Source: JAJVID01 sp035275345 (GTDB lineage Bacteria > Acidobacteriota > Blastocatellia > RBC074). Taken from it: a DNA stretch of 64,000 bases. The stretch covers positions 14,940-78,939 of the forward strand of contig DATEMY010000594.1 of NCBI GenBank assembly GCA_035275345.1, written 5' to 3'. Position numbers and translations under genes: made by a program. The notes under the pieces are model-generated. The model did not search any database. It was given only the letters and a program-made list of their open reading frames with translations, and was not told where the DNA came from. Of the stretch, positions 55,119-63,572 are shown piece after piece; position 1 is the stretch's first letter; every line of letters starts with the position of its first letter.

Positions 55119-55561
55119 TCTTGCCCAGTCTCAAACTTGGCGTCATTGGTCTCGTAAGAGAGCATTGCTCCGCCTGCGACGGCGAGCGCGATTCCGATCC
55201 ACTGCCTGAAGGTCAGCGTCTCCGCCAGGAAGATTCGCGCCAACACGATCGTGACGAGCGGGTATAGCGCCGTCAGCGGCACAGCAACAGAGGCCTTGGC
55301 GCCTCGCTCCAGCGCCTCGAAAAGCGCCCACGAGCCCAGCCCGTTGGTGACGCCTCCGAGCAGACCGATCGACGCCACTCGCCAACTCAGTTCCGTGAGG
55401 GCCCCCTCACGCCAGAGTAACGGAAGCAGCGCCGCGAATCCCACGATCAGCCAGACCAGCAGCGATCGTGACGAGATGCGGTTGGTCCCCAATTTTTGAA
55501 GAAGCCCGACGACGCCCCAACAGACCGTGGCGACGCAGGCGTAGAAAAACCAAGCGTCCAT
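55115..55561 (-). CDS. half-size EamA (DMT) transporter, second of a pair
   Basis: 148 residues with about five helices (FFYACVATVCWGVVGLLQKL, SLLVWLIVGFAALLPLLW, VAVPLTALYPLVTIVLARIF, FRQWIGIALAVAGGAMLS), equal to one EamA repeat of the drug/metabolite transporter superfamily. The motif ALFEALERGAKASVAVPLTA is a family hallmark. Normal EamA proteins have two such repeats in one chain; this gene and the next upstream one each encode a single repeat and are probably subunits of one heterodimeric carrier. It precedes the Gfo/Idh gene by an ATGA overlap. Confidence 0.85.
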   Translation of the reverse strand: MDAWFFYACVATVCWGVVGLLQKLGTNRISSRSLLVWLIVGFAALLPLLWREGALTELSWRVASIGLLGGVTNGLGSWALFEALERGAKASVAVPLTALYPLVTIVLARIFLAETLTFRQWIGIALAVAGGAMLSYETNDAKFETGQE

Positions 55562-55570
55562 TTCATCGCC

Positions 55571-56017
55571 TCAAAACGAGAGTATAACAATCGCGGCCGT
55601 CGCCAGAAGCATCCCCGCCGCCTGAATACGATTGATCCGTTCTCGCAGGAACGCGAACGCGAGCGCTACCGTCAGGAGCGGAAAGAGCGCCGTGAACGGA
55701 CCGACGACAGACGCCTGTCCCCTGGCCAGCGCCGCGTAATACGCGAGCATTCCCAGCCCGCTGAAGACTCCGTTCAAGATTCCGTAGATCGCCCCGCGCC
55801 GATCGGTTTCAACTTTGAACCCGAGCTGCGCCCATGCCAGTATCGACGGCGGTATGATTCCGATGGTAAATAGAATCTGGAGTTGTTGCGGCGATATTTG
55901 ATCCGATCCCAGCTTTGACAAAAATCCCCAGACTCCCCACCACACGACACAGTGCAGGGCGTAGAGCAGCCACGATGAATGTCGCTTACCGAAGCTCCCA
56001 ATACTCGAATATTTCAT
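55571..56017 (-). CDS. half-size EamA (DMT) transporter, first of a pair
   Basis: 148 residues from ATG 56017 (MKYSSIGSFGKRHSSWLLYA); the frame can begin at 56038. About four to five helices, including VVWWGVWGFLSKLGSDQISP, ILFTIGIIPPSILAWAQLGF and ASVVGPFTALFPLLTVALAF. It is paralogous to the gene 9 bp downstream: both share a W-G-v-x-G-x-L-x-K-L-G pattern and A-S-V-x-x-P-x-T-A-L-x-P. The substrate is unknown but, by context, may be a sugar or sugar-derived metabolite. The SIS gene stop lies close upstream of its start. Confidence 0.83.
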   Translation of the reverse strand: MKYSSIGSFGKRHSSWLLYALHCVVWWGVWGFLSKLGSDQISPQQLQILFTIGIIPPSILAWAQLGFKVETDRRGAIYGILNGVFSGLGMLAYYAALARGQASVVGPFTALFPLLTVALAFAFLRERINRIQAAGMLLATAAIVILSF

Positions 56018-56041
56018 ATGACATATTCCATATCTCATCTG

Positions 56042-57106
56042 TCATATTTCATATTGCATATGAGATATGATTCCGCCTTCATTCTCGACGATGTAAGGAC
56101 AGAACCGTAATGAATCGCAATCCACGCCGCGTAATCGCGAAAGCCGCTCGGCGGCGATTTGCGCGGGGATGATGTCTATCAGGAACTGCCAACCTCGCGG
56201 CGATCCGGGCAATGAAAAAACGAAGTCGCCGGCGTCATCAGAGAGTCCCTCGCCGATCAGCATTACAGCCGCTCCGAGCCTTCGCAGGTCTTCCGCCACC
56301 TCCAGGTCTTCCGTCCGCAATAAATGTTGATCCAACCAGAGGCAGAAGCGCAGCCCTGGATAGACGATCTCCTGCGGCCCATGTCGGAATCCTCCAGTGC
56401 TCATCGCCGTGGCCGGAGCTTTGGCCGCCTCCTCCCAGAGCAGCCTCGCCTCGTGGCAACTGGCCAGACTCGCGCCTCTGGCCAGAAAATAGACCGAAGG
56501 ACTTGAGGATATCCAGTCGCCGGCCTCGATTTTTTCGCGCCAGGGGTCGAAGTTTTTTTCTACTGACAGCAAAGATTCGGTCAGCGACGGGCCGAGCGAC
56601 GAATCCATTTTTCCCACCGCCGCGCTGGCCACCAGTCCCGCCGCCATCGCCAGCCCGGTATACATCGTTACCGAGACGGCGTGATCGAACGGGAGATCTA
56701 CGCAGACCGCGACGTCGCACTCCAGGGCGAGAGGGCTGTCAGGCGTATTGGTGATCGCCACAATCTTCGCTCCTGCGCTTCTGGCCTTGCCGAGCAGATT
56801 GACGATCTCGACGCTCCGTCCGCTGCGCGAGACGATGACGACGGCCGAATCCGGCGCCAGGCGGGTGAAGCGCAGCAACTCAGAAGCCTCGATCGACAAG
56901 ACTGGACGGCCCGCCGCGTGAAAGAAGGACGCCGCCGCCATCACCGCGTGCCAACTCGCCCCGATCCCGGTCAAGTATACGCTCTTCGCCTGACTGAGCG
57001 CTGCGGTCGCCTGGCGAAGGGGCGACCTCTCTTTTTCCAACAGTGACCGCAGCGCTCCGATCAGTCCTTGCGGCTGTTTGAGAATGTCGTTGAGTAATTC
57101 GGTCAT
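56042..57106 (-). CDS. double SIS-domain protein (GlmS/AgaS-like)
   Basis: 354 residues from ATG 57106 (MTELLNDILKQ); the frame runs to 57250, but that stretch is a palindromic repeat and should not be coding. The first SIS domain has SVYLTGIGASWHAVMAAASF and SAVVIVSRSGRSVEIVNLLG, the second has GGFRHGPQEIVYPGLRFCLW. The layout is that of glucosamine-6-phosphate isomerase domains and AgaS-type deaminases, without the glutaminase domain of GlmS. It probably binds and isomerises or deaminates a phosphosugar in the cytoplasm, possibly the product of the ROK kinase (inference). First gene after the receptor in the catabolic locus. Confidence 0.85.
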   Translation of the reverse strand: MTELLNDILKQPQGLIGALRSLLEKERSPLRQATAALSQAKSVYLTGIGASWHAVMAAASFFHAAGRPVLSIEASELLRFTRLAPDSAVVIVSRSGRSVEIVNLLGKARSAGAKIVAITNTPDSPLALECDVAVCVDLPFDHAVSVTMYTGLAMAAGLVASAAVGKMDSSLGPSLTESLLSVEKNFDPWREKIEAGDWISSSPSVYFLARGASLASCHEARLLWEEAAKAPATAMSTGGFRHGPQEIVYPGLRFCLWLDQHLLRTEDLEVAEDLRRLGAAVMLIGEGLSDDAGDFVFSLPGSPRGWQFLIDIIPAQIAAERLSRLRGVDCDSLRFCPYIVENEGGIISHMQYEI

Positions 57107-57178
57107 CCTAGCAAAATCCTTAACATGATCCGACCGCTCCTGTTCGAGCACAGAGCATTTCCGCTCTCCTGGCCGGCG

Positions 57179-57246
57179 CAGTACCGCGCGCGTCAGCAAG
57201 CGGCTGCCCATAAGCGCGACCGCTTGCTGACGCGCGCGCGGTACTG
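57179..57246. repeat. GC-rich palindrome between receptor and SIS genes
   Basis: 57179-57202 is the reverse complement of 57221-57246, apart from a 2-bp CG bulge; the core is GTACCGCGCGCGTCAGCAAGC. It lies within 10 bp of the TonB receptor's stop and could form a stable mRNA hairpin separating it from the downstream genes. Confidence 0.85.
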
Positions 57247-57254
57247 TCACAAAT

Positions 57255-60200
57255 TCAGAATGTGATCCTGCCGGCTAATTGAATGTTGCGCGGCGACGAC
57301 ACTCCGAACCATTGCCCGAAGGAACTGCTGGAGATGTTGGTGTCGAATCCGCTCAATCTGTGATTGTTCCAGACGTTGAAGGCCTCCGCGCGAAGTTGGA
57401 AACTTACGCGCTCGGTGATTCGAACGTCTTTGGAGAGCGCGAAATCGTGATTCTTGTATCCGAATCCGCGATGGTTCGTGATGCGCGAACCGCTCCCGAA
57501 ATAAGCGCCTGTGAAGCTGGCCCCTGACTCGAAGGCCGTGACGTCGAAGAGAGGTTTGCTCGGATCGAAATCGCTCTTACTCTGCGCGAAGGGATTCCGG
57601 CGGGGCAGTACGCCTGGGATGCAACTGATTGCGAATTGACTGGGGATATTGTCGCAGTCGCTCGCGAAGAAGGCGAACGGAGTTCCTGAACTGAAGCGCA
57701 GGATATTGCTTACTTTCCAACCTCCGACAAGATGATTGATGATTCCTCCGCCGTTGAGCCAGCGACGCCCCCGGCCGAACGGCAGGTCATAGATCATTGC
57801 GACCGAGAGCGTGTGCGGAACGTCATTGAAAGCGAGTCCTTTGGTCCGCTTTTGATCGAAGGGAGAGACGCCGAGGGTGAATGGTTGCTGGTCGTCGGCG
57901 TTGGTCAGCATTTTCGAAAAGGTGTAGGAACTCAGGAACCACAACCCGCGTGAGAACTGCTTTTCCGCTTTGAGCTGCAGCGAGTGATAAGTCGAATTGC
58001 CGACATTCTCATTGATGCCGTAAATATTCCCGCAATATTGAGGGAAGGGAAGCAGCGCCTGGGCCAGCGATGGCGCGCAGGCCTGCATCTGCGCGGCCCA
58101 GCCGGCGTATGGAGCAGTCACGCCGTGCAAGCTGGTTTGACCCGGCTCGAATTGATCGAAGAGCCGGTCGCCGAATTGATTAAGCAGCCTGGGATCGAGC
58201 GCGTTGATCGGCTGGACGCGCGAGATAAGCCGCGTCCCTTTATTGCCTACGTATGCGGCGCTCACTGAAATCGTGTTGGTCGCCTGACGCTCGATCGTCA
58301 GATTCCATTGCTGCGAATAGGGCAGGCGATTGGCATCGATGGGACGATAGATCGGGTGGAACTGGCCGTTCAGGAATCCCGAATTGAGGAACGGCGGGCG
58401 AGCGAAGTTCTGTGGCGGCCCGTCGCTCAGGGTGAACGCCGCAACCAGCCCGCCCTGCGTGCTTGAAAACGACGGGTTGGAGTTATAACCGTCGGTCCCT
58501 ACTCCACCTCCCCATCCGGGAACATAACCCGCATCGATAAAGATGCCGTATCCGAGCCGAACTACCGTCTTTTCTTGCGGCGAATAAGCGATGCCGATGC
58601 GCGGCGCGAACGCCTTGTAGAATCTGTTCTCAGGGTATCGCCTTCCGAAACTCGCCGCGCCAGCATCGTCGCTGGCGAAGGCCAGTCGCCCGGGCCGATT
58701 GCCCGCGGCGGGGTTCGGACCCGTCGGGTCGAGGAAAGAGAAGAAATCGTGCTTTTCGAACGACGGCGAGACGGTTTCCCAGCGCAGGCCGTAATTCAGA
58801 CTGAGCTTCGGATTCACACGCCAGGTATCGCCGGCGTGGGCGATCCAGGATGTTTGGATGGTGACCGCCCTCGTCGTGTTGCGAATGCTGAAATTCGCCG
58901 AATCGACCTGTTCAAGCAGGAAGCTTGCGATCGGGCTGCCGCTGTTGACATCCCGTATACTCGTGGGGCCACGGCTGAATCTGAATTCGCCGGCCTCTCC
59001 GGTAACATAAGGAACGTTATTCGTCAGATGCCGGTATTCGACGCCGAATTTCAGCGTGTGCCGTCCTTTGACCCAGGTCAGAAGATTGTTACCCGACACC
59101 GCTGGCGCCGGCCAGCTGTTTTCTTCAGCCGACCCCTGGTTGGATCCATATCCGTCAAATCCATCGTCAACGAAGCGGATGGCGGGCGGATATGCGTTCC
59201 GGGCCACGCCCCTGATCTTCGGAAGCTGGTCTACGAAAGGCCCGTCAATGCCGCCGCCGTAGAAATGGTCGTGGTTGTAACCGATCCCGAAATGATTGAG
59301 CAGCGTCGGACTGAAGGTGTGGTCCCAACTGGCTCGAGTGACCCAGGTCCTCTTATAGTTGACCTGGCCGGTGCTCAATTGAGGAGGCAGCGTGGTGTTG
59401 TTCTGCGGAAGGTTGTAGCGCTTATATATAGTCACCGTGAAGTGATCTTTTTCACCCAGATACTGATCGAACCTCAGATTCAGGATGTTAGCGTCGGCGC
59501 TGAAACCGCCCGGCTGCGCAGGCGCCAGAAAGTTACCTGTCGTTCCCGGGCCGGTCGGTTCCGGAAGAAAATTGAGCCACTGCAGGGCCAGCGAATTTCT
59601 CAGTCGCGGGTCGTTAGCGCAGATCACATTCGGAGTCCTGCCGTCGCAACCCATGAATTGATTGCGGACTATTTGTCCGTCAACTATCCTGGTTGTCGCC
59701 GGGTCATAGATCGGGATCAGCTTCCCTTCGGCGTCCACCCAGTCCGTAAAGTCGCCACGCCGCTGTTTGAGCGACGGGATGGAGAGAAGCGGCCGTACAA
59801 TGCCGCCTCGGACTCTGTATCCTTCCCAGTTGGCGAAGAAGAAAGTTTTGTTTCTCGACGACCAGGCGAAAGGCAATTTGACCGGCCCTCCGAGCGAGCC
59901 CCCGAAATTGTTCTGAAGGTTGGTCGGCCTGTCAGGTCTTCCTTCTCCGATGGCGAACTGATTGGCGTTGAGAATCGTGTTGCGATGGTACTCGTATAAA
60001 TTGCCGTGGAAGCTGCTCGTTCCGGCTTTGGTCTCCATGACGATGACCATCGCGCCGGTTGAGCCGTACTGCGGCTCATAGTTGGCGTTGAGCAGCTTGA
60101 GTTCGCTGACCATATCCGGAGATTGAGCGAAATCGAACGCCGCCGATGAGACGCCGCCGCCGCCCGAAGGGTTGACCATCGTGATCCCGTTTAGGATCGC

Positions 60201-60770
60201 CTCTCCTCCGTGCAACATTCCGCCGTTGAAATGAGCGCTGAAAATGCTCCCGTCAGGCGTGGCCACGCCCGGCATCAGTACGGCGAATGAAGCCGCCGAA
60301 CGCGGGCTGCCCCCGACGATCAGCGGCAGATCTGCGACCGTCTTCGGCTCGACGCTTCCGCTCTGCGTGGCGTCTTCGCGGTTGATCTGTGGCGCCTCGG
60401 CCTGAACCTGGACAATCTCGCTCATCGCCCCGACTTTCAATTGCGCATCGAGGCGAACCTTCTCATTGAGCGCAACCCGTATCCCGCTTCGCGTATAACT
60501 CTGAAACCCATTAGCCGTGACTTTCAACTCGTAATCGCCTGCGGGCAGGTTGAGAAAGCCGTAATAGCCGCCGGAATCCGTCGTCGACTTTAGCTCGATC
60601 CTGGTGCCGACGGAGATCAATGTGACGGCGGCCTTTGCGATCGCGCTCCCGTTCTCGTCGGTGATCACGCCGTTGAGCGAGGCGCTGATGTTCTGCGACC
60701 AGGCGATCCCATAAAAAAGCGCCAGATATAACGCGACTGGCAGGGTATGCCTCTTTCTTGTGCTTGTCAT
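57255..60770 (-). CDS. Oar-type TonB-dependent receptor of the sugar locus
   Basis: 1171 residues from ATG 60770, chosen because GGGAGGTGAAC precedes it. Signal peptide LPVALYLALFYGIAWSQN. The CarboxypepD_reg-like domain comes first (ISASLNGVITDENGSAIAKA ... GGYYGFLNLPAGDYELKVTA), then the plug (SEIVQVQAEAPQINREDATQ) and a long barrel finishing in Phe (LAGRITF). A LacI-type operator lies 87 bp upstream, the same as before the GMC genes, which suggests induction together with them. It is expected to import the substrate used by the enzymes in this locus. Confidence 0.93.
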   Translation of the reverse strand: MTSTRKRHTLPVALYLALFYGIAWSQNISASLNGVITDENGSAIAKAAVTLISVGTRIELKSTTDSGGYYGFLNLPAGDYELKVTANGFQSYTRSGIRVALNEKVRLDAQLKVGAMSEIVQVQAEAPQINREDATQSGSVEPKTVADLPLIVGGSPRSAASFAVLMPGVATPDGSIFSAHFNGGMLHGGEAILNGITMVNPSGGGGVSSAAFDFAQSPDMVSELKLLNANYEPQYGSTGAMVIVMETKAGTSSFHGNLYEYHRNTILNANQFAIGEGRPDRPTNLQNNFGGSLGGPVKLPFAWSSRNKTFFFANWEGYRVRGGIVRPLLSIPSLKQRRGDFTDWVDAEGKLIPIYDPATTRIVDGQIVRNQFMGCDGRTPNVICANDPRLRNSLALQWLNFLPEPTGPGTTGNFLAPAQPGGFSADANILNLRFDQYLGEKDHFTVTIYKRYNLPQNNTTLPPQLSTGQVNYKRTWVTRASWDHTFSPTLLNHFGIGYNHDHFYGGGIDGPFVDQLPKIRGVARNAYPPAIRFVDDGFDGYGSNQGSAEENSWPAPAVSGNNLLTWVKGRHTLKFGVEYRHLTNNVPYVTGEAGEFRFSRGPTSIRDVNSGSPIASFLLEQVDSANFSIRNTTRAVTIQTSWIAHAGDTWRVNPKLSLNYGLRWETVSPSFEKHDFFSFLDPTGPNPAAGNRPGRLAFASDDAGAASFGRRYPENRFYKAFAPRIGIAYSPQEKTVVRLGYGIFIDAGYVPGWGGGVGTDGYNSNPSFSSTQGGLVAAFTLSDGPPQNFARPPFLNSGFLNGQFHPIYRPIDANRLPYSQQWNLTIERQATNTISVSAAYVGNKGTRLISRVQPINALDPRLLNQFGDRLFDQFEPGQTSLHGVTAPYAGWAAQMQACAPSLAQALLPFPQYCGNIYGINENVGNSTYHSLQLKAEKQFSRGLWFLSSYTFSKMLTNADDQQPFTLGVSPFDQKRTKGLAFNDVPHTLSVAMIYDLPFGRGRRWLNGGGIINHLVGGWKVSNILRFSSGTPFAFFASDCDNIPSQFAISCIPGVLPRRNPFAQSKSDFDPSKPLFDVTAFESGASFTGAYFGSGSRITNHRGFGYKNHDFALSKDVRITERVSFQLRAEAFNVWNNHRLSGFDTNISSSSFGQWFGVSSPRNIQLAGRITF

Positions 60771-60847
60771 GTTCACCTCCCTGATAGCTGACTGATAGTT
60801 GATGTTTCGCCGCGGGTGGGCGACTCTTTTTTTCTCTTTCTGGGTGA

Positions 60848-60874
60848 GCGCTTTCCGAAAGCGCTTTCGCAAAA
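60848..60874. promoter_or_regulatory. LacI-family operator upstream of the TonB receptor
   Basis: The perfect 12-bp palindrome GAAAGCGCTTTC (60857-60868) lies inside the longer block GCGCTTTCCGAAAGCGCTTT. The same block, with two differences, is found at 63479-63505. GAAAGCGCTTTC-like palindromes are typical LacI-family sites, and a LacI-family gene is adjacent to the second copy. Confidence 0.75.
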
Positions 60875-60880
60875 CTCAAA

Positions 60881-60995
60881 AAAGAGATCAACGCAAAGGG
60901 TCAAATGATCAAGGGGCCAAATACAGTAGTGGACTTCATCCCCCCTTCTACTCCTTTGGCCCTTCGATCCTTTGACCCTTTGCGTTGATCTCTTT
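60881..60995. repeat. 41-bp near-perfect inverted repeat
   Basis: 60881-60921 and 60955-60995 are reverse complements with three mismatches in 41 bp. The arms consist of GGGTCAAA/GATCAAGGGGCC-like words, and the loop is 33 bp. It begins 18 bp past the GMC gene stop, so it may be that operon's 3' end structure, and it lies next to the receptor's operator. Confidence 0.85.
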
Positions 60996-61012
60996 CTTTC
61001 ATGACTAATTTT

Positions 61013-62707
61013 CTAAGTATGAACGCCGCGTTTAAAGTTCTCTATGATGTATTCGCATGCGCGCAGGGTGAACGCCATGATCGAGATCGTGGTCGTCTTG
61101 TCGGTCACGAAGGGGAAGACGCTGGCGTCGCAGACGTATAGATTCGGCACGTCATGGCACTGAGAAAATCCGTTGGTCACGGATATCCTGGGGTCCCTGC
61201 CGAAGCGGCATGCGCCGGTCTCGTGCAGACTGTGTCCGGGCGAGAGTGGCTCGGAGCCGGCGCCCCAGATCTCGCCGCCGGCGCGGCGAATGATCTCGGC
61301 GCAGACCTGCTTGGCGTGCTCCCACATCATCAATTCGTTCGCTCCCCAGTTGAAATGAAATCGCGCCACGGGAATCCCGAAGATGTCTTTTACTTCGGGG
61401 TCGATGTCGAGGTAGTTGCCCGGAGCGGGAAGCGACGGCGCCTGGATCAGAAAGCTGACCGGCGCGGGGTAATATCGGCGGATGTTGCGCTTGAACTCGG
61501 AGCCGAAACCCTCGAACTGATGGAAATGGCCCGGAAATCCGCCGCAACCTCCGTAAGGATAGACTGAGTAGCCGCGAATGAACTTCTCTTCGAACGGGCT
61601 TTTCAGGTTCTGCCAGCGGGGCATCCATACGACGGTCGAGTCTGCGATGTTGTCCGGTGTGGCCGGCTGGCCGACCAGTTGCGGCAGGAAGCCATAAGCC
61701 GGCGTCCCGTAAAGATGATCGCTGATATTTCGTCCCACCTGGCCGCTCGAATTGGCGACTCCGGTGGGCCAATGACGCGATTTCGAGTTGAGCATGATCT
61801 TCGCCGATTCGCAGCACGAGGCGGCGACGATCACTGCGCGGCCGTAGACCTCGATCTCACGCTTCGTGGAGCGGTCGATATACGAGACTCCCGTCGCGCG
61901 ACGGCCGTCTGGAGAGACGAGGATCTTTCGGACGTGCGCGTTCGCGCGCAGTTCCAGTTTGCCCGTCCGTTCGGCCTCCGGCAGAAAGAACATCGTGGGA
62001 GAGAAGAAAGATCCGGTTTCGCATCCTGTCGTGCATCCGGCGCAATAGTGGCACGCGGGATGTCCGTTGTGCGGCGCCGTGAGTTGAGCGCACCGGTCGT
62101 GCGCGTAAGGAATCCCCATCCCGTCACACGCGTTTTTAAGTATGTAATCGAAACATCGCAGCTTGAATGGCGGCAGGTAGACGCCATCGGGATTACTCGG
62201 ACGGTTCTGGACTGTGCTTGAGACGCCGATCAGTCTTTCGATCCGGCTGTAATAAGGAGCGATTTCCTCGTAGCTGACGGGCCAGTCATAACCGACCCCG
62301 TCCAGAGACGCGGCTTTAAGATCGATCTCGCCGAAGCGGGCCGAGGAGCGCCCCCAGAAATTGGCCTTGCCGCCTGTCGCTTTGCACCGCGTCCAAGTCC
62401 ACCGGCTTCCCGGCGCTACGGTGTAGGTGATGTCGTGCTCGAACAGGTCGAAGGTGACCTCGTGCTCGCAATCGCCCTGCCTTAGATGTCGCGTCTTCGG
62501 ATCGCCGAGGCCGCGGTACTTGATTTCATATATCTGGCGATGGTTGCGGTAATCTTTCGCCGGGTCGATGCGCTTGCCCGAATTGAGCGCCAACACCTTC
62601 AGCCCCGCTTCGCAGAGGAACTTGATCGCGGTACTGCCTCCGGCGCCCGTGCCGATCACGATGACATCATATTCTTTTTTGCCCCTCTGCTTCTGGATGA
62701 GCGGCAT
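61013..62707 (-). CDS. GMC-family oxidoreductase (flavin-dependent sugar dehydrogenase type)
   Basis: 564 residues. The FAD-binding loop is VIVIGTGAGGS (G19-x-G21-x-x-G24). Other features are the GSRWTWTRCKATGGKANFWG motif of the GMC N domain, HPACHYCAGCTTGCETGSFF (Cys-rich, as in gluconate dehydrogenase large subunits), and the C-terminal GMC motif LHETGACRFG with VCDASVFPFVTDKTTTISIM. Members of this subgroup oxidise sugars or sugar acids, passing electrons to a cytochrome or quinone. The preceding gene encodes the small partner subunit. No Tat signal of its own is visible, so it may be exported with that subunit, which has a twin-arginine motif. Confidence 0.92.
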   Translation of the reverse strand: MPLIQKQRGKKEYDVIVIGTGAGGSTAIKFLCEAGLKVLALNSGKRIDPAKDYRNHRQIYEIKYRGLGDPKTRHLRQGDCEHEVTFDLFEHDITYTVAPGSRWTWTRCKATGGKANFWGRSSARFGEIDLKAASLDGVGYDWPVSYEEIAPYYSRIERLIGVSSTVQNRPSNPDGVYLPPFKLRCFDYILKNACDGMGIPYAHDRCAQLTAPHNGHPACHYCAGCTTGCETGSFFSPTMFFLPEAERTGKLELRANAHVRKILVSPDGRRATGVSYIDRSTKREIEVYGRAVIVAASCCESAKIMLNSKSRHWPTGVANSSGQVGRNISDHLYGTPAYGFLPQLVGQPATPDNIADSTVVWMPRWQNLKSPFEEKFIRGYSVYPYGGCGGFPGHFHQFEGFGSEFKRNIRRYYPAPVSFLIQAPSLPAPGNYLDIDPEVKDIFGIPVARFHFNWGANELMMWEHAKQVCAEIIRRAGGEIWGAGSEPLSPGHSLHETGACRFGRDPRISVTNGFSQCHDVPNLYVCDASVFPFVTDKTTTISIMAFTLRACEYIIENFKRGVHT

Positions 62708-62742
62708 ATGCCCTCCTGCTGCACACTGATCTGAAAGCCGCC

Positions 62743-63384
62743 CTAGTCGCGCGGCGGCGGCAGATTTTTATGCTCGGGATCTTCGAGGTGCGGGCACCCC
62801 GGCGCTTCGCGCCAATATTGCTTGAGGCCGGGATAGCCGATCTCCTCCAGTCCCACGCGCGAGGTGTAGAAACCGATGACCGTGTACTCGCGGACGAGTT
62901 GGAAGAAATTCCGGCCGTCCTCCTCGCCCGCGCGATGACGGTCCTTATATGCCAGATGAGTAAGCATCTCCGTCTGTTGTTCGAGCGTGATCTCCAGAAA
63001 CCGGCGTCCGAACAGGTAGCGGGCGTGCGCGTCGATCCACCCGACTCCATATCGGAAGCGATATTGCAGTCCCGGATCGCTGAAGACCATGAAGTCAATG
63101 AACTCACTGGCGCCCGCCTCCTTCGCTCCCGGCGTGCCGTCAGTGGGAATGATCAACTCGCTGAGACTGGAAACGATCTCATATTCGTCTTTGGTGAAAA
63201 ATTGCGGTTTGTATTGATTGGCTGGCGCCGGCTGCGGCTCGACCGGTTTGAGAAGGGCGCCGGATTCACGCTTCGCCTCCGGATCGGCGAAGGCCCAATT
63301 CACAAAGCCGGGAAAATGGGATGCCCCGGCCGCGATCGAAAGAGCGCGCAGCATCTCACGCCGTTCCAGATTCTGACCCGCCAT
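62743..63384 (-). CDS. gluconate 2-dehydrogenase subunit 3 family protein
   Basis: 213 residues from ATG 63384, preceded by GGAGGACGCCC; the longer frame to 63426 lacks a site. The N-terminus is a Tat-like signal (RREMLRALSIAAGASHFPGF). The subunit-3 domain follows: FFTKDEYEIVSSLSELIIPT, GTPGAKEAGASEFIDFMVFS, HLAYKDRH and GLEEIGYPGLKQYW. It is the chaperone/small subunit needed to fold and export the GMC flavoprotein whose gene starts 36 bp downstream. First gene of the operon; a LacI-type operator lies 104 bp upstream. Confidence 0.93.
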   Translation of the reverse strand: MAGQNLERREMLRALSIAAGASHFPGFVNWAFADPEAKRESGALLKPVEPQPAPANQYKPQFFTKDEYEIVSSLSELIIPTDGTPGAKEAGASEFIDFMVFSDPGLQYRFRYGVGWIDAHARYLFGRRFLEITLEQQTEMLTHLAYKDRHRAGEEDGRNFFQLVREYTVIGFYTSRVGLEEIGYPGLKQYWREAPGCPHLEDPEHKNLPPPRD

Positions 63385-63478
63385 GGGCGTCCTCCGTAGT
63401 TCTGGTGAAGGATCTACGTCCCCCAATCTTTAGTTCTAGAATCTATGCTTTTATTTACGTTGTCCCGATTATTGCGAA

Positions 63479-63505
63479 GCGTTTTCCGAAAGCGCTTTCC
63501 TAAAA
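63479..63505. promoter_or_regulatory. LacI-family operator between the GMC operon and the LacI gene
   Basis: Palindrome GAAAGCGCTTTC (63488-63499) within GCGTTTTCCGAAAGCGCTTT. It sits between two divergent genes, 74 bp from the LacI-family start and 104 bp from the subunit-3 start, so it can control both and give autoregulation. Confidence 0.8.
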
Positions 63506-63572
63506 GTTGAAAAAACCTATCACGCGACTTAGAATCTGTCAACCGCGAAGTCTTCCACGGAGAAAGAGAACG

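Noticed and set aside
58575..59999. 474-codon plus-strand open frame
   Set aside because: Antisense to the TonB receptor at 57255-60770, with no recognisable domain.
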